Source: Candidatus Latescibacterota bacterium
Lineage (GTDB): Bacteria; Latescibacterota; UBA2968; SICM01
Direction of reading: 5' to 3'
Assembly: GCA_009694805.1 (NCBI GenBank)
Contig: SICM01000024.1
Coordinates: 1 to 36,862, forward strand
DNA length: 36,862 nucleotides
The position numbers were made by a program, and so were the translations under genes. The notes beneath the pieces are model-generated. The model was not told where the DNA came from and ran no database searches. It saw nothing but the letters and a program-made list of their open reading frames with translations. Shown here piece by piece: positions 7,431 to 15,178 of this stretch. Positions within the stretch are counted from its first letter, which is position 1; every line of letters begins with the position of its first letter.

Positions 7431-9023
7431 CTATCTGTTCTTCTCCAGCCACGCCAGATCTTCCGCGTCCAGATTCGCGGTCAAGACCTGCACGGTCCCC
7501 CCCGGCGAGAAGACCACCTCCAGGCCCGCCGCGATCCGCGTCACCCCCCCTTTTCCCTCCACGGGAAGGGCCTGGAGCGCCCCGCGCAGCGCCGTCAACC
7601 GTGTCGTGGTCCCCACCCGGACCCGGTAGGCGGCCCCCGCCTCTCCCGTGACCCGTACGAGCGGCGTCTCAAGCAACGCCGTCGAGTCCAGCACCGCCAC
7701 CCGCATCGTCCCCGCCCGAAGCCAGATCCCTCTCCTGTCCCCCCCCGGCTGGAACCCCTTCCCCTCCACTTCCCCGCCCGGGGCGAGGGACACCCGCAGT
7801 CCTCCCCCCTGCCCCCCGATCCCCGAAACGGAGAAGGGGAGAAGCGGAGAAGCGGTGATGCCCCGTTTCCCCGTTTCCCCGTTTCCCCGTTTCGGCCCGG
7901 TCTCTCCCTCGCGCCTCTGTCTCTCCTCCTGCGCCTTCGGATGGACAGCCCTGCCCGCGGCCGCGAGATACTTCAAAAGGAGCGCTCCGACCACCACCAG
8001 GGCGAGGGCCGCCAGGGCCACGCCGACGGACTGTCTCTGCCCCCGCCCGGATTGTATCCATCGCGCCATCCAGGCCGCGTGCTTGCCATAGACAGCCTGC
8101 CGGGCCTGTTGGAGCGTCTGCCCCGCAGCCCCGGCGTCCTCGATGGAGCCGAAATAGGCGTGCAGTTGCCCCTGCTCATACAGCAGCCGCGCCCGGTCCA
8201 GGATCCGTGACTGGGCGCTCCGGGACGCCTCCTCGCTCACCTCGCCCGCCAGCCCCGCTTCCTCGTCCGTGGCCTGCTTCCGCCGCAATGACATGCCCTG
8301 CTCGATCCGGTCCTGCACCACGGCGGGCGTCGTCTGCAGCGCCAGGGCGATGTCCCGGTTCTCGACCCCCATCAACACCCTCTGCAGCTCCGGGTCCGGC
8401 AGACGCGTCAGATCCTCGAACGGATAAGCCAGGTCCTGCACGGCCTTCATCGTGCCGGGGTCGATCCGATGCGCGTCCGTCAGAATCTGCCGCGCCAGGT
8501 GGGGGGCGATCGGCCTGAGCGCCCGCGCCGCAAGTTCCGGCGCAGGCTTCAGCCGGACATCGCCCAGCGCCTCCCGGAGCTTCCAGAAGAAGACCCCCGC
8601 CTCCTCTTCGATCCGGTGCTGTACCTGGCTGAGATTCACCGACGCAATCCGGTGGAGGACCTCTGCCGGAAGACGCCCCGGCAGTTGCAGGAGCATCCGC
8701 GTGAGGACCGCCGGCCTGGCCTGCCTCAGGATCAACGCCAGCGCGTCGGCCAGGTCCAACCCGCCTTCGAACTTCGAACTTCGAACTTCGAACTTCGAAC
8801 CCTCTTCCCCTCCCCACGCCTCCTCCGCCTGCGCCCTCAGGCCCCTCTCCAGCGCAGTCGCCGCTTCCTCCCCATCTTCTGGGCGTTTCAGCCGGGCGTT
8901 CACGGCCCTGGCCAGAGGGTCAGGCAGGCAGGAGATCAGAATCTCCTTCGCCTTCGGGCCCATCGGGGCCAGCATGGCCGCCAGCGGAGGGAGGACCGTC
9001 TCCATGCCAGAGGAGAACGCCAT
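7431..9023 (-). CDS. FliG-like M and C domains fused through a membrane helix to a FecR-like domain
   Basis: 530 aa. Residues about 90-150 match the FliG middle domain (LILRQARPAVLTRMLLQLP, then AAEVLHRIASV-like helices), though the EHPQ motif is degenerate. Residues about 160-290 match the FliG C-terminal domain: IDPGTMKAVQDLAYPFEDL, LPDPELQRVLMGVENRDIAL, MSLRRKQATDEE. A single membrane helix follows at 333-355. A FecR-like beta domain lies at about 432-515 (LRAGTMRVAVLDS, VRVGTTTRLTALRG, RIAAGLEVVFSPGG). FliG is the torque-transmitting switch protein of flagella, but no flagellar gene is in view, so the role here is unknown; a membrane-anchored assembly or sensing scaffold is inference. Two repeat arrays are translated in frame, both in linkers: 8766-8800 before the M domain and 7824-7896 between the membrane helix and FecR. 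Start chosen at ATG 9023; ATG 9005 is possible. Confidence 0.8.
   Translation of the reverse strand: MAFSSGMETVLPPLAAMLAPMGPKAKEILISCLPDPLARAVNARLKRPEDGEEAATALERGLRAQAEEAWGGEEGSKFEVRSSKFEGGLDLADALALILRQARPAVLTRMLLQLPGRLPAEVLHRIASVNLSQVQHRIEEEAGVFFWKLREALGDVRLKPAPELAARALRPIAPHLARQILTDAHRIDPGTMKAVQDLAYPFEDLTRLPDPELQRVLMGVENRDIALALQTTPAVVQDRIEQGMSLRRKQATDEEAGLAGEVSEEASRSAQSRILDRARLLYEQGQLHAYFGSIEDAGAAGQTLQQARQAVYGKHAAWMARWIQSGRGQRQSVGVALAALALVVVGALLLKYLAAAGRAVHPKAQEERQRREGETGPKRGNGETGKRGITASPLLPFSVSGIGGQGGGLRVSLAPGGEVEGKGFQPGGDRRGIWLRAGTMRVAVLDSTALLETPLVRVTGEAGAAYRVRVGTTTRLTALRGALQALPVEGKGGVTRIAAGLEVVFSPGGTVQVLTANLDAEDLAWLEKNR
7824..7896. repeat. in-frame inverted repeat with octamer array inside the FliG/FecR-like gene
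   Basis: CCGAAACGG at 7824-7832 is matched by CCGTTTCGG at 7888-7896. The right side is four CCCCGTTT octamers (7862-7893); the left side has GAGAAGSGG-type words. On the minus strand it encodes the linker PKRGNGETGKRG after the membrane helix. It has the same layout as the intergenic elements but sits inside a coding region and keeps the frame. Confidence 0.8.
8766..8800. repeat. five perfect TTCGAAC heptamers inside the FliG/FecR-like gene
   Basis: Exactly five tandem copies of TTCGAAC (35 bp). Because three heptamers equal seven codons, the minus-strand translation repeats with a 7-residue period (SKFEVRSSKFE). It is located in the hydrophilic linker before the FliG-like M domain. The words resemble the TTGAACT array at 20301. 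Confidence 0.95.
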
Positions 9024-9027
9024 AAAA

Positions 9028-9080
9028 GGGTGGTGGTAGATAGGAGGTGGTAGGTGGGGTGGCCCCGACCTGCCCCCTAC
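9028..9080. repeat. GGTAGNN heptamer element between thrC and the FliG/FecR-like gene
   Basis: The left arm has GGTGGTA, GATAGGA, GGTGGTA, GGTGGGG-type words. The right arm is CCCCCTACCCTCTACC, whose reverse complement reads GGTAGAG GGTAGGG. The thrC stop codon TAG (9084-9086) lies within the GGTAGAG word at its edge. It fills the entire gap. Confidence 0.7.
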
Positions 9081-9083
9081 CCT

Positions 9084-10253
9084 CTACCAGATTGCCTTCA
9101 GGGCATCTATATATTTGAGTCCGCTGCCCGTGTTGAACAGCACCACCCGCTCGTCAGCCCTGATCCATCCCTGCGCGGCCAGCCGTTTGACCCCGGCCCA
9201 GGCCGCGGCCCCCTCCGGCGCAGCGAACAGCCCCGTGGCCGCCCCCATCTCCTTCAGCGCGGAGGCCATCTCCTCGTCCGTCACCGCCACCGCCGTCCCC
9301 TCGCTCTGCCGGATCGCCCGGAGCATCAGAAAGTCTCCCACGGCGCGGGGCACCCGCAGGCCCGCGGCCATGGTCTGCGCCCCCTGCCATTCCTCGGCGG
9401 TCTCCCGTCCGTTCTCAAAGGCCCTCACGATGGGCGCGCACCCCGATGCCTGCACCGACACCATGCGCGGGCGCCGGCCCCCGATCCACCCCAGCCGCTC
9501 CATCTCCTCGAACGCCTTCCACATGCCGATCAGCCCCGTCCCGCCCCCCGTGGGATAGACGATCACGTCAGGCAGCGTCCACCCCATCTGCTCCGCCACC
9601 TCGTAGCCCATCGTCTTCTTCCCCTCCACGCGATACGGCTCCTTCAGCGTGGAGACGTCGAACCACCCCTGCGCCACCTTTCGCTCGGCCACGATCCGGC
9701 CGCAGTCCGTGATCAGCCCGTCCACCAGTTCCACCCTCGCGCCGAGCGCCGCGCACTCCACCTGAAACGCCTCCGGAACGTCCTTCGGCATGAAGACGAA
9801 AGCCTCCAGCCCCGCCGCCGCCGCGTAGGCCGACATCGCCCCGGCCGCGTTCCCGGCGGACGGAATCGCCAGCCTCCCGGCCCCCAGGGCCCGCGCCCGC
9901 GTCACCGCGGCCGACAGCCCTCGCGCCTTGAACGACCCCGTCGGGTTGGACGACTCATCCTTGATGAAGAGGTTCCGGAGCCCCGCCGTCTCCCCGAGCC
10001 GCTCCGCTTGGAGGAGCGGCGTGAAACCCTCCCCCAGCGACACGACCTCCTCCGGCCGGTCCGCGGGCATCACCTCGGCGTAGCGCCACATGTCGGGCCG
10101 ACGGCCCGCCAGGTCCTCCCGCCGCACCCGCACCCTTTCGAGGTCGTAGCGCGCCAGCAGCGGGGCACTGCAACAGGGGCTCAGGTTATGAAGCGTCTCC
10201 CGGTCGTGCCGCGCCCCGCACCGGGAACAGTCAAGATGGGTGAAGAAGGTCAT
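9084..10253 (-). CDS. thrC: threonine synthase
   Basis: A PLP-dependent fold-type II lyase of 389 aa that converts O-phosphohomoserine to threonine. The PLP lysine is Lys109 in NPTGSFKARG; PSAGNAAGA binds the substrate and PTGGGTGLIGMWK binds the PLP phosphate. An N-terminal zinc-ribbon-like segment has Cys9, Cys12, Cys27 and Cys28, common in this threonine synthase subgroup. The ATG at 10253 is preferred; an upstream in-frame TTG at 10259 gives two more residues. Length and motifs are intact. The stop TAG lies in a repeat word. It is upstream of the FliG/FecR-like gene on the same strand; no other threonine pathway genes are adjacent. Confidence 0.9.
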   Translation of the reverse strand: MTFFTHLDCSRCGARHDRETLHNLSPCCSAPLLARYDLERVRVRREDLAGRRPDMWRYAEVMPADRPEEVVSLGEGFTPLLQAERLGETAGLRNLFIKDESSNPTGSFKARGLSAAVTRARALGAGRLAIPSAGNAAGAMSAYAAAAGLEAFVFMPKDVPEAFQVECAALGARVELVDGLITDCGRIVAERKVAQGWFDVSTLKEPYRVEGKKTMGYEVAEQMGWTLPDVIVYPTGGGTGLIGMWKAFEEMERLGWIGGRRPRMVSVQASGCAPIVRAFENGRETAEEWQGAQTMAAGLRVPRAVGDFLMLRAIRQSEGTAVAVTDEEMASALKEMGAATGLFAAPEGAAAWAGVKRLAAQGWIRADERVVLFNTGSGLKYIDALKAIW

Positions 10254-10279
10254 CCTCAAAGATCTCCGGCTCTATAACG

Positions 10280-10401
10280 AGCGTGGAAATGAATTTCCTC
10301 GCTACGGAGAAGAAGCCCGGCTGCGCCGGGCTAAAAGACGTCCTGAGTCCGCCTTAGCGGACTTCGTATGGGTAGCGCGGGAATTCATTCCCGCGCTACG
10401 G
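10280..10401. repeat. composite three-hairpin intergenic element
   Basis: Three perfect or near-perfect hairpins in a row: GCCCGGC..GCCGGGC (10315-10331), AGTCCGC..GCGGACT (10346-10363) and GTAGCGCGGGAAT paired with ATTCCCGCGCTAC (10372-10399). The first 25 bases (GCGTGGAAATGAATTTCCTCGC) resemble a diverged copy of the third. It fills the gap between the secreted protein and thrC. Each unit looks like repetitive extragenic hairpins seen in many bacterial genomes. Confidence 0.8.
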
Positions 10402-10406
10402 AGGGA

Positions 10407-11309
10407 TCACTTCTCCAATTTCCTTTCCACCCAGATCGTCAGCCGGGTCTCCACATTGCGCTGGCTCGCCTCCCCGACCACCGTCGGCCTCGCCTCGATG
10501 TCCATCCGGATCTGGTGCTCCACCACGATGCCGTTCTCCACGTCAAACAGCCACGTCCCCTTGCCCTTCCCTTCCCCTTCGAGGATGAGCGCATTGACCC
10601 CTGTGTTCAGCCACCCCTTGTAGGCGACCACGCGGGATTCCTCGATCTCAGCGCAATTCCGGGCACCCTTCTTCTTCATCCCCTTGATCTTCAACGTGCT
10701 CGTGGCCTTGATCTGGCCTTCAAAATTCTGGAATTCCTCGTAGATGGAAGATGCCGTCCGCTCCGAGGTCCACGACTCCCCCACGGCCCTGGGCTCGGCC
10801 GGCAGCGGGGGGTAGAAATCCCCTTCGGTGACCAGCCTGAGATCGCTCACCAGGGTGGCCAGCGTCAGCCGGGTCATCTCCTTGGCCGGGCCAAACGCCC
10901 TCACATCCCCCCGGGGCTCCACGCGCCAGCTCAGCTCCACCCCATTCAGATCCTCCAGGGTCCAGGGATAGAGATCCTTGGTAATCGTCTGGCTGTTGAT
11001 CATGCTCAGATCGCTCACCTTCGTCAGAGTCGCCACCACCAGCGTATCCTTCCCATCGGCCCTGAATGCCTCCTCCTGCGTCCACTCCTGGTTGAGGTCG
11101 ATCTGATACGAATTCTGGCCCGACGTGGCCACCACCTCTTTGGCCCGATCCGTGAAAAAGGTCAGCTTGAAGAGATTCTTGTAGACCAGCTTCTGGCCCG
11201 GCGCGGTCTTGACCTGCAACGAGACCTGCTCCTGACCGGATGCCCCCCGCGCCACACCTCCTGCCAGGGCCAGCCCCAGAACCGTTCTCACCACCACACG
11301 CATCTTCAT
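10407..11309 (-). CDS. secreted protein of unknown function
   Basis: 300 aa from the ATG at 11309, which has an ideal GGAGG six bases upstream; the longer open frame is not needed. A Sec signal peptide is clear: MKMRVVVRTVLGLALAGGVARGASGQ, with likely cleavage after Ala or Gly around residues 22-25. The mature part is beta-rich with alternating hydrophobic residues (KLVYKNLFKLTFFTDRAKEVV; GTWLFDVENGIVVEHQIRMDIEARP) and ends in charged residues, resembling periplasmic beta-sandwich or DUF6263-like proteins; this assignment is tentative. It is likely exported to the periplasm. It starts the minus-strand series, upstream of thrC, and is divergent from the methyltransferase-like gene. Confidence 0.75.
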   Translation of the reverse strand: MKMRVVVRTVLGLALAGGVARGASGQEQVSLQVKTAPGQKLVYKNLFKLTFFTDRAKEVVATSGQNSYQIDLNQEWTQEEAFRADGKDTLVVATLTKVSDLSMINSQTITKDLYPWTLEDLNGVELSWRVEPRGDVRAFGPAKEMTRLTLATLVSDLRLVTEGDFYPPLPAEPRAVGESWTSERTASSIYEEFQNFEGQIKATSTLKIKGMKKKGARNCAEIEESRVVAYKGWLNTGVNALILEGEGKGKGTWLFDVENGIVVEHQIRMDIEARPTVVGEASQRNVETRLTIWVERKLEK

Positions 11310-11379
11310 GAAGTTCCTCCAGCGTAGAAATTTCAGGTTTTGCATTTCGATGAATTTTTCTTCGTCCCCGGCCACACCC

Positions 11380-11403
11380 TTATGTTATGTTATGTTAATA
11401 TAG
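11380..11403 (+). promoter_or_regulatory. TTATG pentamer repeat and AT-rich promoter-like tract
   Basis: Three tandem TTATG words (11380-11394) run into TTAATATAG. This is the only strongly AT-rich patch between the divergent secreted-protein and methyltransferase genes. It contains -10-like hexamers on both strands (TATATT on the minus strand), but no clear -35, so it is only a candidate promoter region. Confidence 0.35.
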
Positions 11404-11459
11404 GCTCCCCATCGACCGGATGCAACCCAAAACACTTGGTCTCGACTTCCGTCTCTTCC

Positions 11460-12230
11460 ATGTCCGAACGCCTCTTCAACGCGGTCTTCTACGCCCTCCG
11501 CCGGCGCATCCGCTGGTCCCGGCCCACCTATCGCCCGCGCAGCGAGGACAAGGCCCCCTTCTTCAGGGCCAAGCCCCACCTCCTGAGCGCCGCCGGGCGC
11601 CTCGAGCGCCGCTACCACCTGGGGGACTTCCGGGAGCAGTCCACGTCATCCGAATACCGGGAATCCCTCTACGTCCTGGAGTTGATGGAGCGCTTCTTCC
11701 CCGTCCCCCGCCTTCGCGACCCGGTCCGGGCGCTCGACGTGGGGTCCAAAAACTTCGCCTATGCCCGGGGCCTCCACCACTTCTTCAGGCACGCCGGGGA
11801 GACGGGACCGAGGCGGGTGGACCTGACCGGCGTCGAAGTCGATCCCTACCAGATCTACACCGACCTCCACTCCCGCTACGACTACGCCCTCTACCACATT
11901 CGGGACCTGGACGGCTGCCGCTACCTGGCGGGAGACGTGATGGACCACCGGGAACCCTACGACGTCATCACCTGGTTCCTCCCCTTCGTCACGGAGTATG
12001 CCCTCCGCAAGTGGGGGCTGCCCGGCGTCCTGTTCAGGCCGGAGGCCATGGTGCGGCACGTCTGCGGGCTCCTCGCGCCCGGCGGCGTCCTGGTCCTCGC
12101 CAGCCGGGAGGAGGAGGAACGGGACGTCCAGGCGCAGCTCCTGCGCGACCTTGGCGTTTCGTTCCATCCCCCGGAGCGCCACGAGTCGGACTGGATGGCT
12201 TACGCCCCCCGCTACGTCTTCGTCGTTTAA
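11460..12230 (+). CDS. SAM-dependent methyltransferase-like protein
   Basis: 256 aa from the ATG at 11460. A Rossmann methyltransferase core is suggested by the glycine motif VRALDVGSKNFAYA (about 89-102), an acidic strand end LTGVEVDPYQI (about 122-132) and a later LAPGGVLVLASREEEE strand (motif III-like). The GxGxG loop is reduced to DVGSKN, so activity is probable rather than certain. The basic N-terminus (YALRRRIRWSRPTYRPR) and FLPFV segment give no membrane span. No Shine-Dalgarno is clear. It is convergent with the Gfo/Idh-type gene across a GTAGGG hairpin. The substrate is unknown. Confidence 0.65.
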   Translation: MSERLFNAVFYALRRRIRWSRPTYRPRSEDKAPFFRAKPHLLSAAGRLERRYHLGDFREQSTSSEYRESLYVLELMERFFPVPRLRDPVRALDVGSKNFAYARGLHHFFRHAGETGPRRVDLTGVEVDPYQIYTDLHSRYDYALYHIRDLDGCRYLAGDVMDHREPYDVITWFLPFVTEYALRKWGLPGVLFRPEAMVRHVCGLLAPGGVLVLASREEEERDVQAQLLRDLGVSFHPPERHESDWMAYAPRYVFVV

Positions 12231-12233
12231 AAA

Positions 12234-12259
12234 CCGTAGGCTGACGGGCCGTCCCTACG
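12234..12259. repeat. GTAGGG-type hairpin between convergent genes
   Basis: CCGTAGG (12234-12240) pairs with CCTACG (12254-12259) in an imperfect hairpin with a GACGG/CCGTC interior. It lies between the converging methyltransferase-like and Gfo/Idh genes. On the minus strand GTAGGGACGG supplies the TAG stop of the Gfo/Idh gene, as the related hairpins do for hpnC and hpnE. Confidence 0.5.
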
Positions 12260-13310
12260 TGATTTCTACGGCCCCGCCCCGCTCCGCCGAGGCATAGATC
12301 GCGTCCGTGATCTGCTGCACGACCAGGGCCTGTTCGAGGCTCGTGCCGGGCGGGCGGTTCGCGCGGATCGCCTCGGCGAAGTCCTGCGAGGGACCGGTAT
12401 GGACCCCCGTCCACGCCTCCTCCCCCTCCCAGACCGTCCGGGAGACCACGCCCTTCCCCGGAACCCCCTCATCGTGCAGGATCTGCCTGGCCTGACCGGG
12501 GAGCATGTTCAGGCGGAGGGCCCCGTGCGTGCCGATGATCTCCCAGGCATTCGCGGTCTGCGCCGGGGCCATCTCCCCCCGCTCAAAGGTGAGGGCCGTC
12601 CCCCCCTCGCACAGGATGAACGCTGCCACGTGGGTCTCGGCGTCCGACCCCGGCGCGACGTAGGATGCGAACGCCGGCGGCACGGTCCAGGTCTGCGCCA
12701 GGACCGTCCTGGGCCTCAGGGCCCAGCCCGTGATGCCCAGGACATAGTCCAGATCGTAGCACCCCCAGTTGGACATGATCCCGCCCCCGTTCAGCGAACG
12801 CTTCAGGCGCCAGGCCGGCGGCGGCGTCTTGGGCGGCTCCCCCGCGCTGGAGATGGCCCGGCAACGCACCACGCGCAGCGGGCCCAGCGCCCCCGTGGCC
12901 AGGAACGCTGTGACTGCGCGGGCGGACTCGAACAGACGGAACCGGCACGAACAGCACCCGGCCGTCAGAGCGCCCCGGGCCGCGATCAGCCGCCGGACCT
13001 CCTCTGCGTTCATGGCCACCGGTTTCTCGATCAGCACGTGCTTCCCCAGAGCGAAGGCCCGGGACGCCAGGTCCGTCCGCCAGCACGCGGGCAGGGCCAG
13101 GACCACGGCCTCCACATCGGGGTCCTCCAGCAGCGTGTCCCCATCCCCGTAGACCCTGCCCACCCCGAACTGCCCGGCCACCTCCCGCGCGACCTCCTCC
13201 CGCAGGTCCGCCACGGCCACCACGTCGATCAGCGGGGACCGGGAAGCGGCCTCCACGTGTCTCCGCCCGATGACGCCACACCCGATCACGCCCAGACGAA
13301 CAGGTTTCAT
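12255..13310 (-). CDS. Gfo/Idh/MocA family oxidoreductase
   Basis: 351 aa. The N-terminal NAD(P)-binding fold has LGVIGCGVIGRRH (GxGxxG at about 10-15), and the family EKP signature is at 95-97 (HVLIEKPVAMNAEE). The C-terminal alpha/beta domain contains NWGCYDLDYVLGITG, which holds a typical catalytic Asp region. These enzymes oxidise or reduce hydroxyls of sugars, inositols or their derivatives; the exact substrate cannot be read. The ATG at 13310 overlaps the upstream stop (ATGA), so it is coupled to the 293-aa protein. An AGAAGG site precedes it. The TAG stop is within a GTAGGGAC hairpin. It is last in a four-gene catabolic operon. Confidence 0.9.
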   Translation of the reverse strand: MKPVRLGVIGCGVIGRRHVEAASRSPLIDVVAVADLREEVAREVAGQFGVGRVYGDGDTLLEDPDVEAVVLALPACWRTDLASRAFALGKHVLIEKPVAMNAEEVRRLIAARGALTAGCCSCRFRLFESARAVTAFLATGALGPLRVVRCRAISSAGEPPKTPPPAWRLKRSLNGGGIMSNWGCYDLDYVLGITGWALRPRTVLAQTWTVPPAFASYVAPGSDAETHVAAFILCEGGTALTFERGEMAPAQTANAWEIIGTHGALRLNMLPGQARQILHDEGVPGKGVVSRTVWEGEEAWTGVHTGPSQDFAEAIRANRPPGTSLEQALVVQQITDAIYASAERGGAVEIT

Positions 13311-14188
13311 GGGACCTTCTCCGTGATAAACTGCTCGTATAACTCCAGCGGCCGGTTCATCCCGGCGTCCAGCGCCGTGACCTGCAGTCGCGCCCGCACC
13401 GTCCGCTCGAACCCGACCGTGAGATCGTCCCCGAACAGCGACAAGTAGAGCGGGTTCTGGTCCTTGAAAGGGTCTTTCGGGTTGTCGCTGTTGTACCCGC
13501 TGATCACCGCGAAGCAGTCCTGAGGCCGGGACATCAGGACGGCCGCCACGCGGCGCTGGGGGTCGGTCTGGAACGCCACCGGCTTCTCGTAGTAGCGCTG
13601 GGGGTTCCACTGGTAGAGCGCCCAGATCCGGTCCCACCGTCCGTCCACCGACCGCCGGGCCGCGTGCGTGTCCCGGGGGAACACCAGCCCCGTGCCCACG
13701 TACACGTCGTTGGCCGCCGGCGCGATCCACTGGGGCTGGTTCGGGGGGATCGCAAACGGGCTCCCCTGCACATAGACGTAGGGCTGAAACGCCGGGTCGA
13801 AGTAGTTGGACAGGAACACCTCGTAGCCGGGAAAGGGCCACTCCGACCGGGCCGTGACCTTCAGGTCGATCACGTTCGGCTCCTGGACCTCATACCGGGC
13901 CTTCAGCTCCACCCGGTGGTCCTTCGTCGGCGCCCAGGTCACCTCCACCGCGTCCCCGTCCTGCCGCACGGTCCGCTCCTTCTCGCGCACCGTGCCCATG
14001 CAGTGGTTCGTGGAGAACAGCAGGAACAGGTTGAGCGCATCGTACTTCGGGTGGATCACATCGATGCCCGTGGGTTTGTGGACCAGCGTCTTCACCCCGT
14101 GGCGCTGCCCCTCGGGCAGCAGGAATCCCTTCAGCTCTTCGGTCTCGAAATGCCAGCCTTTCTGGCCCGGGTCGTGCGTCAGCGTCAT
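13307..14188 (-). CDS. conserved-looking protein of unknown function in the catabolic operon
   Basis: 293 aa, no signal peptide and no membrane segment. I do not recognise the family. The sequence is rich in aromatic residues and short beta strands (VELKARYEVQEPNVIDLKV; YEVFLSNYFDPAFQPYVYV; AIPPNQPQWIAPA), suggesting a beta-sandwich of the carbohydrate-binding or mutarotase-like type. The context, between a 2-hydroxyacid dehydrogenase and a Gfo/Idh oxidoreductase with 4-bp overlaps on both sides, argues for a role in the same sugar or sugar-acid pathway, perhaps as a lyase, epimerase or hydrolase. That is inference only. Confidence 0.75.
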   Translation of the reverse strand: MTLTHDPGQKGWHFETEELKGFLLPEGQRHGVKTLVHKPTGIDVIHPKYDALNLFLLFSTNHCMGTVREKERTVRQDGDAVEVTWAPTKDHRVELKARYEVQEPNVIDLKVTARSEWPFPGYEVFLSNYFDPAFQPYVYVQGSPFAIPPNQPQWIAPAANDVYVGTGLVFPRDTHAARRSVDGRWDRIWALYQWNPQRYYEKPVAFQTDPQRRVAAVLMSRPQDCFAVISGYNSDNPKDPFKDQNPLYLSLFGDDLTVGFERTVRARLQVTALDAGMNRPLELYEQFITEKVP

Positions 14189-15159
14189 GGCGTCCTCCTG
14201 GCCTTTTTCAGCGCCTCCGGGTTCACGAGGTATCGGGGTTTGCCCACGGTGAGCGTATCGGCCACCGCCCGCGCATTCTCCCGGCGCAGCAGCTCAATGG
14301 ACTCCTCCGAGTACCACGACACGTGGGAGGTCACGATGAAGTTGTCCAGCTTGAACAGGGGATTGTCCGGGTCCGGCGGCTCCTTGACCATCGTGTCCAC
14401 CGCCGCCCCCGCGATCTGCCGCTCCGACAGCGCCCGGAACAGCGCCTCCTCGTCCACGATGGGCCCCCGCGCCCCGTTGATCAGGTAGGCCGTGGGCTTC
14501 ATCCTGGCGAACGCCGCATCCGAGAACAGCCCCCGCGTCTCCTCCGTCAGCGCGGCGTGGATGCAGATGTAGTCCGACTGCTCCAGCAGGGCCTCAAAAG
14601 ACACCAGCTCGATGTCCGGCCCCACGGACTTCGCGTAAGGGTCGAACGCCAGCACCTCCAGCCCGAACGCCAGGGCCTTTTTCGCCGTGGCGCCGCCGAT
14701 CTTGCCGACGCCCACGAGCCCCACGGTCTGCGTCGCCAGGTTGTGCATTGGCCGCCCGGCCGCGTGGTCCCACCGGCCTGCCCGCACCGACCGGTCGATC
14801 GGGAACAGACGGCGGGCGCACGCCAGGAGCAGCGCGAAGGTGTGCGAGGACGCCTCCTCGATGCAGTAGTCCCGCACGTGCGCCACCAGGATGCCCAGCT
14901 CCGTCGCCGCGGCCACGTCGATGTTGTCGTAGCCCACCCCGCACCGGCTGATGACCCGGCACTTCGGGAGCTGCTCCATCACCCGCCGCGTCATGGGCGC
15001 GAAGTGGTTGATCAGCCCGTCCGCGTCCCGCAGGGCCGCCACCATCTCCGCCTCGTCCTTGTAGGTCGCCAGCGTCAGCGTGGCGTCGATCTTCCCGATC
15101 TCCTCCTGTTCGATGGCGATGTCGGAGAAGACCGAGTCTGTGAGCATGACTTTGAACAT
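14185..15159 (-). CDS. D-isomer specific 2-hydroxyacid dehydrogenase (CtBP-like)
   Basis: 324 aa. The NAD-binding motif is VGLVGVGKIGG (about 146-156). The catalytic residues are Arg231 (NGARGPIVDE), Glu260 (VKEPP) and His279 (TSHVSW). The substrate-domain motif SRCGVGYDNIDV is at 71-82. The family reversibly reduces 2-keto acids to D-2-hydroxy acids; the CtBP-like group often sits in sugar-acid degradation operons. The start ATG is at 15159; the stop overlaps the next gene's ATG by 4 bp. It is third from the end of the minus-strand operon headed by the zinc alcohol dehydrogenase, 19 bp away. Confidence 0.92.
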   Translation of the reverse strand: MFKVMLTDSVFSDIAIEQEEIGKIDATLTLATYKDEAEMVAALRDADGLINHFAPMTRRVMEQLPKCRVISRCGVGYDNIDVAAATELGILVAHVRDYCIEEASSHTFALLLACARRLFPIDRSVRAGRWDHAAGRPMHNLATQTVGLVGVGKIGGATAKKALAFGLEVLAFDPYAKSVGPDIELVSFEALLEQSDYICIHAALTEETRGLFSDAAFARMKPTAYLINGARGPIVDEEALFRALSERQIAGAAVDTMVKEPPDPDNPLFKLDNFIVTSHVSWYSEESIELLRRENARAVADTLTVGKPRYLVNPEALKKARRTP

Positions 15160-15178
15160 GCGCTATAGCCCCCCTTTT

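Noticed and set aside
8766-8800. CRISPR array
   Set aside because: The repeat unit is only 7 bp with no spacers and lies in a coding frame; no cas gene is near.
7431-9023. A true flagellar FliG
   Set aside because: The EHPQ motif is degenerate, a membrane helix and FecR-like domain follow, and no other flagellar gene is in the window.
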